From positions 343,367,081 through 343,431,080 of the forward strand of contig JAUPFV010000001.1 in NCBI GenBank assembly GCA_036936605.1: 64,000 bases of DNA. Direction: 5' to 3'. Shown piece by piece: positions 28,101 to 38,276 of this stretch. The notes below the pieces were generated by a model, which was given only the letters and a program-made list of their open reading frames with translations, did no database searches and was not told where the DNA came from. Made by a program: the position numbers and the translations under genes. This stretch comes from Limnanthes douglasii subsp. nivea (Eukaryota; Streptophyta; Magnoliopsida; Brassicales; Limnanthaceae). How positions within the stretch are numbered: the stretch's first letter is position 1; every line of letters starts with the position of its first letter.

Positions 28101-29152
28101 TTTCACACATTAAGTGTGTGAAGCTTGATCTGGGAAGGGAAGACAGGATTGAGTGGACTATTTCTAAAGATAAAACTTTTAAAACAAACTTAACTTGGGA
28201 CATTATCAGGGATAAACACACTAAGCAAGACATTTTCAAAAATATTTGGAGCCACTTAGTCCCAAGCAAGTTTTCGTTTCTTTGTTGGAAACTGTTAAAG
28301 AATTTTATCCCAATTGATAGTATTCTTTTGAAAAGGCATTTTAATTTAGTCTCTAAATGCCAGTTCTGCCACAGTTGTGAAGAGAAGAATCATCTCTTCA
28401 TCAACTGTGGGTATGCCTGGTCTCTGTGGAACTATTATGGAGTTCTTTTCAGGGTTCCTATAGGTAGATTTATGACCATCAGTCACATGTTCTATAGCTG
28501 GTTCTGGGTTTCTAAAGGAAAGTTTCATATTACTCATCTAGTCCCACAGATTATCTGTTGGACTATTTGGCGTAATAGAAACGCTTCTAAGTTTTCTGGG
28601 TCCTATGAGGGATTCGAAAGTTCTATTTTAAGCATTAACAGAATAATAAAAGGTATTGATGCTAATGTTGGTTTAAAATCGACTCACTGGTTAGGGTTAC
28701 ACAGGGCAGGCTTGGCTCTAGGGTGCAGTTCAATTTACAGAAGAAAGCATAGAGTGCGGTACCTGAAGTGGGAGTCTCCTCCTTCTGGCAGACTCAAGGT
28801 TAACGTTGACGGAGCGTGCAGCTACACCGGTGAAGCCAGTGGGGGCTTTCTGGTCAGAGACAATCTTGGGAATCTGATTTTTGGTCAGGGCTTCTGTTTT
28901 GGCAAAGTCGGACCGTTTGAAGCTGAATGTTTGGCTATGGTTGAGGCCATCTCTCATTGTCGTCGCAACGGCCTGGTGAATGTCGATGTAGAGTCTGATT
29001 GTCAGTCTCTAATCGACACTCTTGCCTTTGGTGTGGAGACTTCTCTCTCGATGGTGTCTGGGTGCAGAAGCTTGATTCATCATTCAATGACTCTCCGGTA
29101 TGTATCGCGTACTCAGAACTCAGCCGCCGACTGGATATCGAGGTGGCTTTGA
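25166..29152 (+). CDS. LINE ORF2: endonuclease, reverse transcriptase, RNase H polyprotein
   Basis: 1328 residues. An apurinic/apyrimidinic-type endonuclease opens the protein (FLNWNARGL, IQEP, LLAGDFNAV, LDRLLVNG, CSDHDPLLV; about residues 1-230). Reverse transcriptase follows, with IIMQLDMTKAFDRLSH, LRQGDPLSPILFIL and the catalytic FADD at about residues 681-684. A zf-RVT domain lies at about 1024-1095 (FLCWKLL, CQFCHSCEEKNHLFINC). An RNase H domain closes the protein: NVDGA (Asp about 1215), EAECLA, ESDCQ and AADWISRW, so all four acidic catalytic positions are kept. It should nick the target and copy the element RNA by target-primed reverse transcription. No stop or frameshift is seen. 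The start ATG overlaps the ORF1 stop by four bases, suggesting translation by termination-reinitiation. Confidence 0.95.
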   Translation: MIKFLNWNARGLNNKSTLSRLKYIIDHHKVKVIAIQEPMARVDKIVKIAQKIDFSCWISNCSNKIWVFWTNEINVKVICDHDQFLHLEINTTYFSGYLTSVYAKNTCRQRKDLWSELLNLPQDGKPWLLAGDFNAVSSTDEQMNCSSFDIASADDFNEFIRSCNLVDPRFVGSIYTWSNKRVWKRLDRLLVNGIANSLQIQVLHMVRTCSDHDPLLVTLSSPMDTNIKKKSFFKFINSWTHHLDFIHDVTLNWNTSCIGDSNMVFWYKLRRLKNFLKGWNINKFGNIFSHVEQAMKNVANMEINHQAVNTRESNDMLNKANNLLMQALNNEESYWRQKCYNSWLSNGDGNTKLYHSYVNQKKKKNSILGIKDKGIWLTNSSDIATSAENYFKFILSGDSYCCEDNVINNSVLNNIPNLVTSNDNESILKDVSKEEMWAIVMAMKQDSAPGTDGFNCHFIKTCWGIISQDLCLAINAYLNGMAIPKGIFATGICLIPKSYNPILWSNFRPINLCTIFNRLISSLINTRLALILPKIVSNCQGAFVRHRLIHDNILTIKEMLHNINKRPSKGNIIMQLDMTKAFDRLSHAFVIKVMDKFGFSSRLLVLIQSLISNVMVSILINGSSVGYFPQKNGLRQGDPLSPILFILAEEALLRGLSDAYTSNPTMKYYHKSNFMLPCLAFADDIVIFSNSAASTLAILCNILDNYQSASGQLINKDKTKIITSTKMTLAANSRLKAATGFKLDHAPFQYLGINISAINKGINFINLISAIYNKIQIWDLKSLSFGGRLSLIKSVLHPIVYYWMQNTLIPKSVLNKIELCFNKFLWRSNFNDKAIHWTSWGSLCKPYDEGGLNIKSLSDIQTTFSFKLWFLFRQGQSLWSDLMYHTYCMNSHPSIANCRPSDSIIWKRLVAIRAQADGYIHWHVGNGDVDFWRDAWHGMSPIVSDSDHRSWMLPAKVKTFWKDTNWDFTLLNFLSQDRISHIKCVKLDLGREDRIEWTISKDKTFKTNLTWDIIRDKHTKQDIFKNIWSHLVPSKFSFLCWKLLKNFIPIDSILLKRHFNLVSKCQFCHSCEEKNHLFINCGYAWSLWNYYGVLFRVPIGRFMTISHMFYSWFWVSKGKFHITHLVPQIICWTIWRNRNASKFSGSYEGFESSILSINRIIKGIDANVGLKSTHWLGLHRAGLALGCSSIYRRKHRVRYLKWESPPSGRLKVNVDGACSYTGEASGGFLVRDNLGNLIFGQGFCFGKVGPFEAECLAMVEAISHCRRNGLVNVDVESDCQSLIDTLAFGVETSLSMVSGCRSLIHHSMTLRYVSRTQNSAADWISRWL

Positions 29153-29583
29153 AGGCGAACGGTGACAAATCTTTCAGGGTTGTTGATGCCCCAGTGGAGC
29201 TTCTGGCGATTGTCACTCTGGAGAGCCTTGGCGTCGGTTACATCGACCCTGGTTGAGCTACTGCTTGATGCTTTGGATCAATCGAATGAATTTCGGTGTC
29301 TATTTGAGATCTTTGCTTGTTGGAGCTTTTGGGTTTGGTTCGCATGGTTGCTTGTTCGCTTTGAATGGTGGTTGATTTAGGTTTTCACTTGGGGGCGATT
29401 TTGATTTGGTCTGAGAGAGAGGATTGGGAGTGAAACTAGGGTTTCAGGTTTGTAGAGATTAGGTCTAATTGTGGGCCTTTTTTGTTCGTTTAGTTCTGGG
29501 CCTTGTTTGCGGGTCTGGTCCTTTCTTTGTATTTGACTATTAATTCGTTCTAATATAATATATGAGACCTTTCGCGAAAAAAA

Positions 29584-29603
29584 TATATATTTTAACTAAA
29601 CAT
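29584..29603. repeat. LINE target-site duplication, right copy
   Basis: Twenty bases identical to 23602-23621, starting directly after the A tail of the LINE. Confidence 0.92.
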
Positions 29604-30304
29604 CAAATCAATTAATTTTCCAATTAAAAAGTCAAAATTATGATATTTTATTTATAAAAATAAACTAAATTAATTTTAAATTATAATTATGAGTTAAAAA
29701 TTGTTACGCCTTTTTAGTTGTTGACTTTAATTCACTTGATCAAAGTAAGGATTAGCTACATGCTCAATGAATATACATTGAATGTTTTCAAATTGACTTA
29801 AGTTTCACATTACAGATCTAAGCAAAGGACAACGTGTATAGACTAAATTTTTAGAAATGGTCGATTCGGAAGATCGTGACTAAACGTTTTGAAGTCTTAA
29901 AATCCAAAGACTAAATTGAAGAAAACATGAGAATACACCGATTTAAGTCCCAGAAAGAGATATTTCGAAGTAGGTCGCCAGTAATGATCATAGAGATATT
30001 TCGTGGTTCATAAGCCACAACTACCAATTACTCATACTGCAGAGCTGTCAAATTCTCAAATGTTCATAGTGATTCGACATAACTTTAACAAGTACTATAA
30101 GAACTGAAATTCCATAATCATATCAGAAACAATTATGATTGATGGATCACCCAAAATCATAGGTCACTCGCCGCGACGAAAAGTTAAAACAAGCTCAAGA
30201 CAATGAAACTTTACAAACCTCACCATCCAGTAACACCTTTTAAGTTTTAGCCGGAAACAAAAACGTTATTCAAAAGAAAACGAAACGTAAGTAGAAGTGA
30301 TATC
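29604..30304. other. AT-rich spacer and probable MCTP 3' region
   Basis: The part next to 30305 is probably the 3' untranslated region of the minus-strand MCTP gene. The remainder is AT-rich without a supported gene. Confidence 0.5.
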
Positions 30305-32590
30305 TCATAGCAAGCTATCTGCCTTTGTTGGAAGCCTTCTGAACAGATTATGAGGTATAGACGGTACGTCACTTCGCAACGTCGGATGCCTCATGACATA
30401 AAAACCGCCTAAAATAACGAATCCATTTAAAGTAACCAAATAGATCAAAACACAAGCGAGCAAACAAACCAACGCGAAAACAAAAGTGGCACGCGGATCA
30501 CGCCAGCTCAGCAAATTCTCGACTCTTTCTCCTTGGGTTGCCAAATCACCCATAACTATCATTAGCCTTGACCCAATCCCTCGTAACCTGTCGTATCTCA
30601 GTTTCATAATCTCTATCGGTCTGGACGACGGAAAAGTATCGAATTCCTCATCAAGCTCCTCAGGTGTTGCTACATCAGCTCTTGACAACTGTATGTCCAT
30701 ATGAGGAGGATGTCTTGGCCTCCTCCGGTATCGTACCATCCCAATTGTGAAACCAATGAAAAACACCAAAATCAAAACCAGACTCGGATATAAGACTAGT
30801 AGAAGGAACAAACAATGCATGAGTATCGTGGTTGTAGGTTTTTTCCAACGACAAATCTGATCGAACGAATCCCATGCATCCATCAATCCTTTGAGAACTC
30901 CGTACAATCTTTCGTAATTAGCTCTCCCTCGTCTCAAACTCCACATGTTCGATCCTACATCAAGCATGTACTCAACAACTTCCTTCCTTAAAGGAGGTTC
31001 AGCTCGGCCTAATCTCGAAGACATAATATGTGTAGCCTGATGTCTTAAACTCTCCAGCTGCAACACTGATAAGGGATGCACATAATGCATTCGTGGTAAC
31101 AACGGCCGCACATAAGCTTGAAGCATTTCAACCATCGATGGACAAGTAAATCTCACAGCTAATTCAATCTCTCCCATTTTCTTCACCCCGTTGGGTTGCA
31201 GCACGATAAGCGGATACGAATGCGTGTAAATCCGGTCAGTTTCAAGAGTGGATAACCGAATCCTAACTTTTCCGATCCTGGGATCATTTCCATTGTCATT
31301 TCCAATTTGCGAATTGTCGAAAACTGCAATTGTAAGTACCGTGTAAGGATCGTAAACTTCCCACGTGTACTGCTCATTCCATTTTGGGACAAAGCTATCG
31401 ACAATCGTCCGCGTTTTAACCCACTTAGGCCCATACTTAGCAACGCAATAGGCATCGGTTGTTCCACGTCCATCTCGCGATTTCATTGGAAGCAAACCAC
31501 TTGCACTCAGAACACCTAATTCCAACCTACCAATAGGCGGTGATGCCAGTAGCTTCGTAGAAGCTCTGTAATCACTACTATATTGAAGCGATTCGTCAAG
31601 AACATGATACCCTCCATCTAAAGATACTCTTAAATTCAGCCGGCCAACGAATTTCCCTTCTTTCTTTTTATCATCTACTTGTAATTCAAGATTATACCAC
31701 AAATCAGAAACGTTTTGCGTTGTATTCCTTCTCTCTACTTGAGAGAGCTTAATCTCGCATTTCCCTAAACATTCTTCTTTGTTCTTTCCAACCCTATCCT
31801 CAACCGATAGATACAATGTTTCGTCAAACGGTTCGACAGCGACAAACAAGATATCTTCATTCCAAGTTGGATTAACACTCTTGATGAAAGAAGGTCTACT
31901 CCTTGCAACCACATTACCAAGAGCTGCCCTAATGAAAACTTCAGGATTCTTGTTTTTATTGACAGATATTAAATCTTGTGCTTGAATGATATTGACTCTA
32001 AGATACCAAAGTTTCGGCGAAAGATAAACTTTAGACCGCGTTTTTATAATGTTCTGACCTGATACAGCAGCGGCATCCGAATGCCAAGCTTCTGGAAAAA
32101 CCTCATCGGCTTGAGTACCAAACCAAATCGATAACATCAGTTCTCCTGTTATTTTTTTATCATCTTTATCTTCTAGTCTATACCATTGTGATGCTAATGG
32201 ACTATCTGGTGGAACCCTAGTTGGAATATCTTTAACTTCAAACGCAAGTTTCCCTATTAGATCACCCGCTCTGTACCTTACTGCGATTTCTAGCCGCGTG
32301 CCTTGAAGCCTTTCTTTAGTGAAAGCGAAAACTTCGTTCCACTCCGGATTCGATTGTTTGTCGATCACCTTTGTTTTTCCCATGTAGTTTCCGATATTGA
32401 CATCGATGAAAGAGTCGCAACTCTTTGTGGTTGCGTGAGGAGGAAGATCTTTAGCTTTGAGCACTCGAACGTAAAGAAATTTCATCTGTTCGACAAGATC
32501 GAACGACGATGTCAGCTTTTCACTGCCGGAGATTCTTCCTCCTCCGATATTTGGAGATGTCTCCTTCAGTGAAAAGTCGTTGTCTGCCAT
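30305..32590 (-). CDS. FTIP-type multiple C2 domain and transmembrane protein (MCTP)
   Basis: A single coding exon of 761 residues. The ATG at 32590 gives MADNDFSLKETSPNIGGGR, the usual start of FTIP-type MCTPs; an upstream in-frame ATG at 32605 is probably removed because CATGGCAG just before 32598 looks like a leader-intron acceptor. Three C2 domains lie at roughly residues 36-150, 195-320 and 355-490, followed by a C-terminal phosphoribosyltransferase-like (PRT_C) membrane region from about 600, with two hydrophobic blocks (after RWKKPTTTILMHC, and FVFALVCLLACVLIYLV), PRHPPHMD, and the ending NLFRRLPTKADSLL. Family members tether the ER to the plasma membrane at plasmodesmata and help move proteins such as FT; that role is inferred here. 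Loop 3 of the first C2 reads RYRAGD in place of the usual Asp-rich KDKD, so calcium binding there is probably weak. Length is normal for the family. Confidence 0.93.
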   Translation of the reverse strand: MADNDFSLKETSPNIGGGRISGSEKLTSSFDLVEQMKFLYVRVLKAKDLPPHATTKSCDSFIDVNIGNYMGKTKVIDKQSNPEWNEVFAFTKERLQGTRLEIAVRYRAGDLIGKLAFEVKDIPTRVPPDSPLASQWYRLEDKDDKKITGELMLSIWFGTQADEVFPEAWHSDAAAVSGQNIIKTRSKVYLSPKLWYLRVNIIQAQDLISVNKNKNPEVFIRAALGNVVARSRPSFIKSVNPTWNEDILFVAVEPFDETLYLSVEDRVGKNKEECLGKCEIKLSQVERRNTTQNVSDLWYNLELQVDDKKKEGKFVGRLNLRVSLDGGYHVLDESLQYSSDYRASTKLLASPPIGRLELGVLSASGLLPMKSRDGRGTTDAYCVAKYGPKWVKTRTIVDSFVPKWNEQYTWEVYDPYTVLTIAVFDNSQIGNDNGNDPRIGKVRIRLSTLETDRIYTHSYPLIVLQPNGVKKMGEIELAVRFTCPSMVEMLQAYVRPLLPRMHYVHPLSVLQLESLRHQATHIMSSRLGRAEPPLRKEVVEYMLDVGSNMWSLRRGRANYERLYGVLKGLMDAWDSFDQICRWKKPTTTILMHCLFLLLVLYPSLVLILVFFIGFTIGMVRYRRRPRHPPHMDIQLSRADVATPEELDEEFDTFPSSRPIEIMKLRYDRLRGIGSRLMIVMGDLATQGERVENLLSWRDPRATFVFALVCLLACVLIYLVTLNGFVILGGFYVMRHPTLRSDVPSIPHNLFRRLPTKADSLL

Positions 32591-32982
32591 TGTTCGAGCT
32601 GCCATGAAACAACACAAAACAACATAGACTATGATACAAATCAAAAAAATAAAACAGATTAACAGATCATCTATAACCTAGTCAATAGAATAGTTCAACT
32701 AAACTTTTCTTACCACTTCTAATTTTAAATCTTCAATCAATCAATATATATATATATATATATAAAAACCAGTTCATAAATGAATTTCGGTAATCTAAAA
32801 TTTCCATTGCTAAATCTTAAATCAAGAGACGATGATTAAACTTTACAGGAACTACTTTACAATATCAAAAAATTCAATCTATATCATCAAGAACATACGG
32901 AATGGAATTTAAATGAATATAATATAACAATACTAATCTAATCATAATCGAGAATAAGAATATTTGAGAGTGATGGATTTAC

Positions 32983-33050
32983 CTGGTAGAGAAGAAAAAG
33001 ATGAAGGATTTTCTAGCTGTTGATCTTCTTGCCACAAAATGAGGGGGCTA
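32983..33050 (-). promoter_or_regulatory. probable 5' noncoding exon of the MCTP gene
   Basis: On the minus strand CTTCTCTACCAG is followed by GTAAATCC at 32982, a good splice donor. A leader intron from 32982 to about 32599 would join it to the coding exon. The outer end is a guess. The duplicated upstream segment begins inside this exon at about 33035. Confidence 0.45.
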
Positions 33051-33209
33051 TTATGATTTTGAAAATCTGATGTAATTAGTATTATTCTTTTTTGAAATTT
33101 CTATCGGTTTCGTTCTTTTTAAAAAACTTGGAATACGAATGAGTTCAAAATCTTGTTTTAAAATTAAATATCTTTATTGAATATTAAAGAGAGTCAAAAC
33201 AATTAGTTT

Positions 33210-33212
<3 letters not shown>

Positions 33213-33266
<54 letters not shown>
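33213..33266. repeat. TA dinucleotide microsatellite
   Basis: About 27 AT repeats. The corresponding site in copy 2 (near 38435) has only a few units. Other AT/TA tracts occur at 32744-32763, 45128-45171 and 46999-47048. Confidence 0.95.
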
Positions 33267-33270
<4 letters not shown>

Positions 33271-33646
33271 TTGTTTATTCTTTTTTATTTCTAAAAATAT
33301 AAAACTTGTTTCTTTTGAAAATTAAATTATTTTCATTTTATTAAAATTGATTTGTATGGTGGTATATTTTTATAATAATATTTTAAATTTTATATATGGA
33401 TTATGGAGAGTATTAACGATTTTAATTAAATTTACTGTAATAAAAAAAAACGGCACGCCTGCTGTAATTAAATTATAATTTATTTTCAATTATTTGACTT
33501 AAAATTTGTTCTACATCCATATTTGATTCCAAACAAGATATTATCCGAATTTGGTACCAAACATTTAAAAAAAAAAATACTATAATACCTTTTTTTATAG
33601 TATTATCCACTAACTTGTACCAATTTTTTTTTTTAAAGTTCGTATC

Positions 33647-33809
33647 TTTTGATTTATAATTCCAAAAATAAAACTGAAACCACCATTGTTTTTATATTTA
33701 CGTGACGAACGAAACAAGTGGTCTATAGGTTAAAACCACTTGTTTGATTTGTGTTGTAAATATAAACACAAAGTGATTTCGGTTTTATTTTTGGAATTAT
33801 AAATCAAAA
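33647..33809. repeat. long hairpin (inverted repeat), MITE-like
   Basis: Two arms of about 54-55 bp (33647-33701 and 33756-33809) are near-perfect inverted copies, beginning TTTTGATTTATAATTCC on both strands, with a second inner pair (AAACAAGTGG and CCACTTGTTT) and a short loop. The region is absent from copy 2 of the duplicated segment. It could be a small foldback transposon; a small-RNA precursor is possible but not shown. Confidence 0.75.
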
Positions 33810-34790
33810 CTCATTTGTTAGAGGAGAGTAAGTTAGTATTTTCAAAATATTTGGCATTAAAATAGTTTAATGAACTTTTATTAGGTCATAATAGGAAATA
33901 GACATTTAGGAGTCGACCAAAAAGGAATTATTAACTTATTTTGGTATTATAATGGAAATAACCCTAAATAAATAACATAAAAATTAAGGGCGTTATCGTC
34001 GAGTTTTGCCGTTGGGATATTATCCGTTGGTTAGGTCCGGTTTTGACGAAATTTTAAATTTATCAGTTTGGATAGGACCGAATTGCTCCTATTTTTCTGA
34101 ACCGACTGGATGGTTAAGTTTTTGATTTGGTTTGGTACTGGAATGGTCCGGTCCGATTCAATTCGGTTCTTCGGTCCATTTTCAAATCGGTATATTTAAA
34201 AAATTTAAATTAAATTATAATTTAAATTATTTAACTTAAATAAATACATAAAAATTAAAATTTAGAAATTAATTTTTGATTTTTATTGAAAATTAATAAT
34301 TAACTATTAATTTTAGTATTAATGTATATAAAATAGTTAATAATAATAACTAAATCGGTTTTAACGATTTTATTGGTTAGATTTTTTATCGGTTCTAGTT
34401 CCATCGGTTTATGTTTCTAACCGATTCTACCGATTTATCGATTCCGAACCGATTTTAATGTTTCGATTTTTTATCATTTCGGTTTTTAAGATAAAAGCGC
34501 AAGCCGAACCGTTAAAATTCACTCCAATTAATGATCTGTTTGTTCCCGATTACCCGTAACCGTATGCAACTCCAGTCATATGCTACATTATTTTAGAATT
34601 CCGCCATTAGAATTGTTCGCACGTATTACAATTTTGGAATTTCAGAATAAACACTTTTTAATTTTTAAAATTTTATTTTTAATCGGAACGTAGTAGACGT
34701 TAACGTGTAGGATGGGTTCGGACTGAATTCAACCCTTTTCTTTTATATGAATTTGGATTCCGTCCGGTCTACTACTAAGAATAGAGTCAA

Positions 34791-35400
34791 GGGTGAAGCT
34801 ATTTCTTCCATAAGATTTATTATTTCTTCCATTTCAAATTTCAATTGTCTAACAAAACACTTGCTTTTACCTTGTTGCTCTTTATTTATTTTCTAATTTA
34901 TAATTTGATGCCATTATCCACTATCCACTATCAAACTCTTATTAAAACAAACACATCATTAAGATAAATCACAACCAACGTATATGATTTAACTTCTAAA
35001 ATTAAACCCTAACAAACAAAAACTCAATTATTTTTAAGATTAGTCAAAGAATTATATGTTTTTTAAAAAGAAAACATGTAGTTCCAAGACAACCACTCCG
35101 AATGACATGTTTTTTTTATAAAAAGCATGTGATTCAGAGTTAGGAACTCGGAATCACATATAATATTTTTAAAAAGAACCCAATCAACAGACACTAATCA
35201 AACCACAAAAATCTATATTTTGAACTCAATATACAAGAAAGAAACAATTAAACCAAAAATCGACATTAAAAAACGATTAAACTAGTAACTCGATATGCAA
35301 GAACTCGATTAAACGATGAACGAGTTTTTTTTTCTGCATATAGAGTTCATATAACTCATTATGCAAAAAAAATCATAGATTTAAGAAAATATTTTATTCC
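34791..35400. mobile_element. MITE-like element, copy 2, right end lost
   Basis: Begins GGGTGAAGCTATTTCTTCC directly after AGAGTCAA and matches the left end at 8530 and the inverted right end at 47660. The interior is AT-rich and contains AACTCGATATGCAAG, also seen in related form in copy 1. No matching right end was found before the Gypsy-type sequence at about 35402. Confidence 0.55.
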
Positions 35401-35401
35401 A

Positions 35402-38243
35402 TACGCCTAGTGAGGATTATTTTAGGCTGAGGATAATTTTGTCAGATGATTTGTGGTATTTTGAGGGTATTAAATGTTTAGGTGTTTTGTAGTGAGAGAT
35501 TTAAGCTTTCTGGTTGTATTAAATGTTCATTATCCTCATTAATGAAAGTGGTTGGGTATTTATACCCTTAATTATGGGCCATATGGGCTTTCGGGTCAAA
35601 CTTATGAAATCGGGTCGAGTTCAAAGACCCATTAGTTTATTAAGTAGATTAGCAATTAGCTTAGTCAAAAGATGTTTAGTGTTTTTAATACTTTTTTCCT
35701 GTCCGGATACTTTAGTGGGTAATTATTATCCGGATTACCCCTGTCCGGTTTTCACAGTAAGTGGTGGTGAATAATTCCGGACTCATCAGTAGCCCTTTTT
35801 TAGGTTTTGTCAAATGTATTTGGCAATACCAAAAAATCCTCTTAGGCAATAACAACATTCTCCAGACTGTTTATGTATTCAGCTCAGGGTTTGTCCGGAC
35901 TGAATACTTCTCAGAAGTTCAAGAGTTCCGCTATGGATCGTGGGACACGTGTCATATTTTGATTCGTTTTTCCAGCCGTTTTCTTCCTAGATAGGCGCTC
36001 CCACTAATCCCAAAAAGCAACTCCTACATTTAATGTTCATGACGTTAGCGCCCCCTTCAATCATTACTTTTGGTTTTCGTTTTCTCTTAGGTATTTGGTA
36101 ATTGTTTTGCCTCACTAGTATAAATTACTTCCTTTTACTGTTTTACCATCTTCATCACTTTGTCATTTCTTCTTTTCAGAGCTTTTTACTTCTCCTCTCA
36201 AAATCTTTCTTGTGTAGGTTTATATTCACGGCGAGAAACGCTCTGGTGAAAGGTGGCTGGCTAAATCTTTCAGAGTTAGAGAAAGCGCAAAAGGTTGAGC
36301 GAGAGAGACGTATCGCTGCGGGTCTTCCAGTTTCTCCAATCAGTAAGCCCGATACACCGTCTTCAGAAGCTGATTGAGGACCATCCTCTGCCAAAAGTGC
36401 CAAACCTAAGCGTTTGTTTCAACCAAGCCTCTCGCCCATTCTGCCAGGCTCCTCAGTTCAAGAGTCACAGCCCTCTGTTGTGCAGGAGAAAGCAGTATCA
36501 AGTACAATAAAACCCTACCCGTTCATCGCTATGGGGGTCAGATATTGAGAAGTCTCCAGAAAAAGTTAATCTTCATCGGACAGGCTGTCTAGTAAAGGTC
36601 ATGCAACTGGCTCTCAAACCAAGTCCTCAAAGTCAGGGCCCTTCAAGTCTGGGACCAAAGATATATCCTTCAGATTAGGGGCACCTATTAGAGCCCCAAA
36701 AGACAAATCCTCTGGACCGGAGGCCACCAGAATTAGGTTCTCATACTGATCCCTCCGGAACCGAGCCTTTTCCGAACACCAGATCCTTAAGAGAGGCTGA
36801 TGCTCAATCGTACGAATAACGTGCTGAGCCATCCACTAGCACTCTCTCATCAACAACGGCTGATAAAACTTCCACTGTGATGGAAGAGGTGATGGAGGAC
36901 AGTATTGAAGATGCTCCATTTGAGATTGAGGCTTCCGGGCAAACTGGGGATGCTGCCTCTGATAAAAAAGGAAAGGCAAGGAGAAAATCTGCATGACTCA
37001 TCCGAATCTGCCGGAGAGTCTCGAAGGCAAAGTGGGGCCTTGCTTCCACAAGGTTAATGTGAAGTATCTGCTGGCCATGCAGAATATCAACTATGTCTAT
37101 ACTCACACCGCTGAAGGATCCGGACAAAATGAAGGATCCCTAAATCTGTTAAGGTGAGGATACCAGCCACTCCGGAGACCCCAATGGACTGCAAACTCAG
37201 CGAAATAGTCATCTACACCGAGCTGTTTAACTGGGAGCTCAGATTTCCCTTAGATCCATAAATGGTCAAGTATTTCCACATGATAAAACTCTGTCCAAGC
37301 CAGCTGAGTCTCAATGCTTGGTACACTCTCATCGCCTACATTATGGCGTCAAGGCTCTCCAGAATACCACTTCCAATGGATCAGTTTTCTGTTGTGGCTA
37401 GCCTTTGTAAGAACCATCATCTCCCATTATACCACTTTAATATGGGAGACAATTTTAAGGTGGTGGATGACTTGCTTGAGTCAAAGAAAAATTGGAAGAC
37501 CCAATTTCTATTCATCAGCGGGGCATGGGGAAATGGGAGGAAAATCAAGGCTGGTGTCAACCCCAGTATGCTCACTAGCAGATGGAAGAGCTCAGGTAAA
37601 TATTTTATTATATTTGTCTCTCTTACTTTGTAAAAAAATCGTTTATGAACTACTTTTATTTTTATTTGGTTAGTGTTGTCAAAGGAGTTCTCCGATTATG
37701 TGGAGGAGAGGCAAGCCACATGTGTTAAATTAAACGCTTGGGCTGCTGAACGTTAGGGAAATGTTTTTCACAAATACTTCACATCAGACAACTTGGTGAG
37801 GTCCCACCTCTGGAATACAACAGGCCGGAGAGACCTTACTTGGGAGGAGCTGACCACACCACCCCCTTCGGCTGTAATCCTCAAGAGAACAGAGGAGAAG
37901 GATGGCAAACTGGTGTTGCCCTCCAGAGTTAAATCCCCAAGCAAGATGAAATGCAAGAAGGGCAAGAAAAAACAAGTTGCAGAAGAGGTTGTTTAGGGTG
38001 CTGTTGAGGAGATCACTCCGGCGAGTCAGGGAGTGCAGACTCAAGGGGGAATTGATGCTACTCTACTTCAAGTAGTTGAAGATGAGAGTATCATGGAGGC
38101 AGGTGGACCTCAAGATCCTCCAAAAGCTTCTAAGAAGGACCGAAAACGGGGAGCAAATAGTGAAGAAAGGGTGGCCAAGAAGAAGAAAGTCCTTTGGGGG
38201 ATGAAGTTGTCCTCCGGCCTTCAAAGTCTCTTCCTTCGACCGA
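35402..38243 (+). mobile_element. degenerate Gypsy-type element with Transposase_28-like gag
   Basis: An LTR-like region (35402 to about 36000, related to 3190-3530) is followed by a decayed coding region with gag-like features and stops. It ends abruptly at 38243 where copy 2 of the MCTP upstream segment starts. No reverse transcriptase, integrase or second LTR is present. It separates copies 1 and 2 of the duplicated segment. Confidence 0.6.
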
Positions 38244-38276
38244 AAAATGAGGGAGTTATTATGATTTTGAAAATCT
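36214..38276 (+). pseudogene. putative gypsy-type transposon protein relic
   Basis: Coding-like stretches in several frames: ERERRIAAGLPVSP near 36300; ELFNWELRFPLDP at about 37220-37258, then an in-frame TAA and MVKYFHMIKLCPSQLSLNAW, continuing to KKNWKTQFLFISG. This is the layout of the putative gypsy-type transposon family (PF04195, Transposase_28), a gag-like protein. A GT-AG intron is plausible at about 37595-37672, after which EERQATCVKLNAWAAER is followed by a stop and then a Lys-rich tail. Several stops mean it is not functional. Confidence 0.6.

Larger units (their letters stand above)
23622..29583 (+). mobile_element. full-length L1-type LINE, apparently intact
   Basis: A 5962-bp non-LTR retrotransposon: 255-bp 5' leader, ORF1 (23877-25169), ORF2 (25166-29152), about 430 bp of 3' untranslated region and a short A tail at 29577-29583. 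It is flanked by a perfect 20-bp target duplication, 23602-23621 and 29584-29603, beginning TATATATTTT. Both ORFs are open over their full length. Just before the tail is the palindrome TTTCGCGAAA. A perfect long duplication and uninterrupted frames point to a recent insertion that may still be competent. Confidence 0.95.
33035..34790. repeat. MCTP upstream segment, copy 1
   Basis: Starts at AAAATGAGGG in the probable MCTP 5' exon. Its first 400 bp are near-identical by eye to 38244-38650 (for example TTATGATTTTGAAAATCTGA and AAAACTTGGAATACGAATGA), and its last 800 bp align with 45785-46639 (GGATATTATC, ATTGCTCCTATTTTTCTGAA, ACTAAGAATAGAGTCAA). A TA microsatellite (33213-33266) and a hairpin insertion (33647-33809) are extra relative to copy 2. 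It covers the likely MCTP promoter. Confidence 0.8.
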
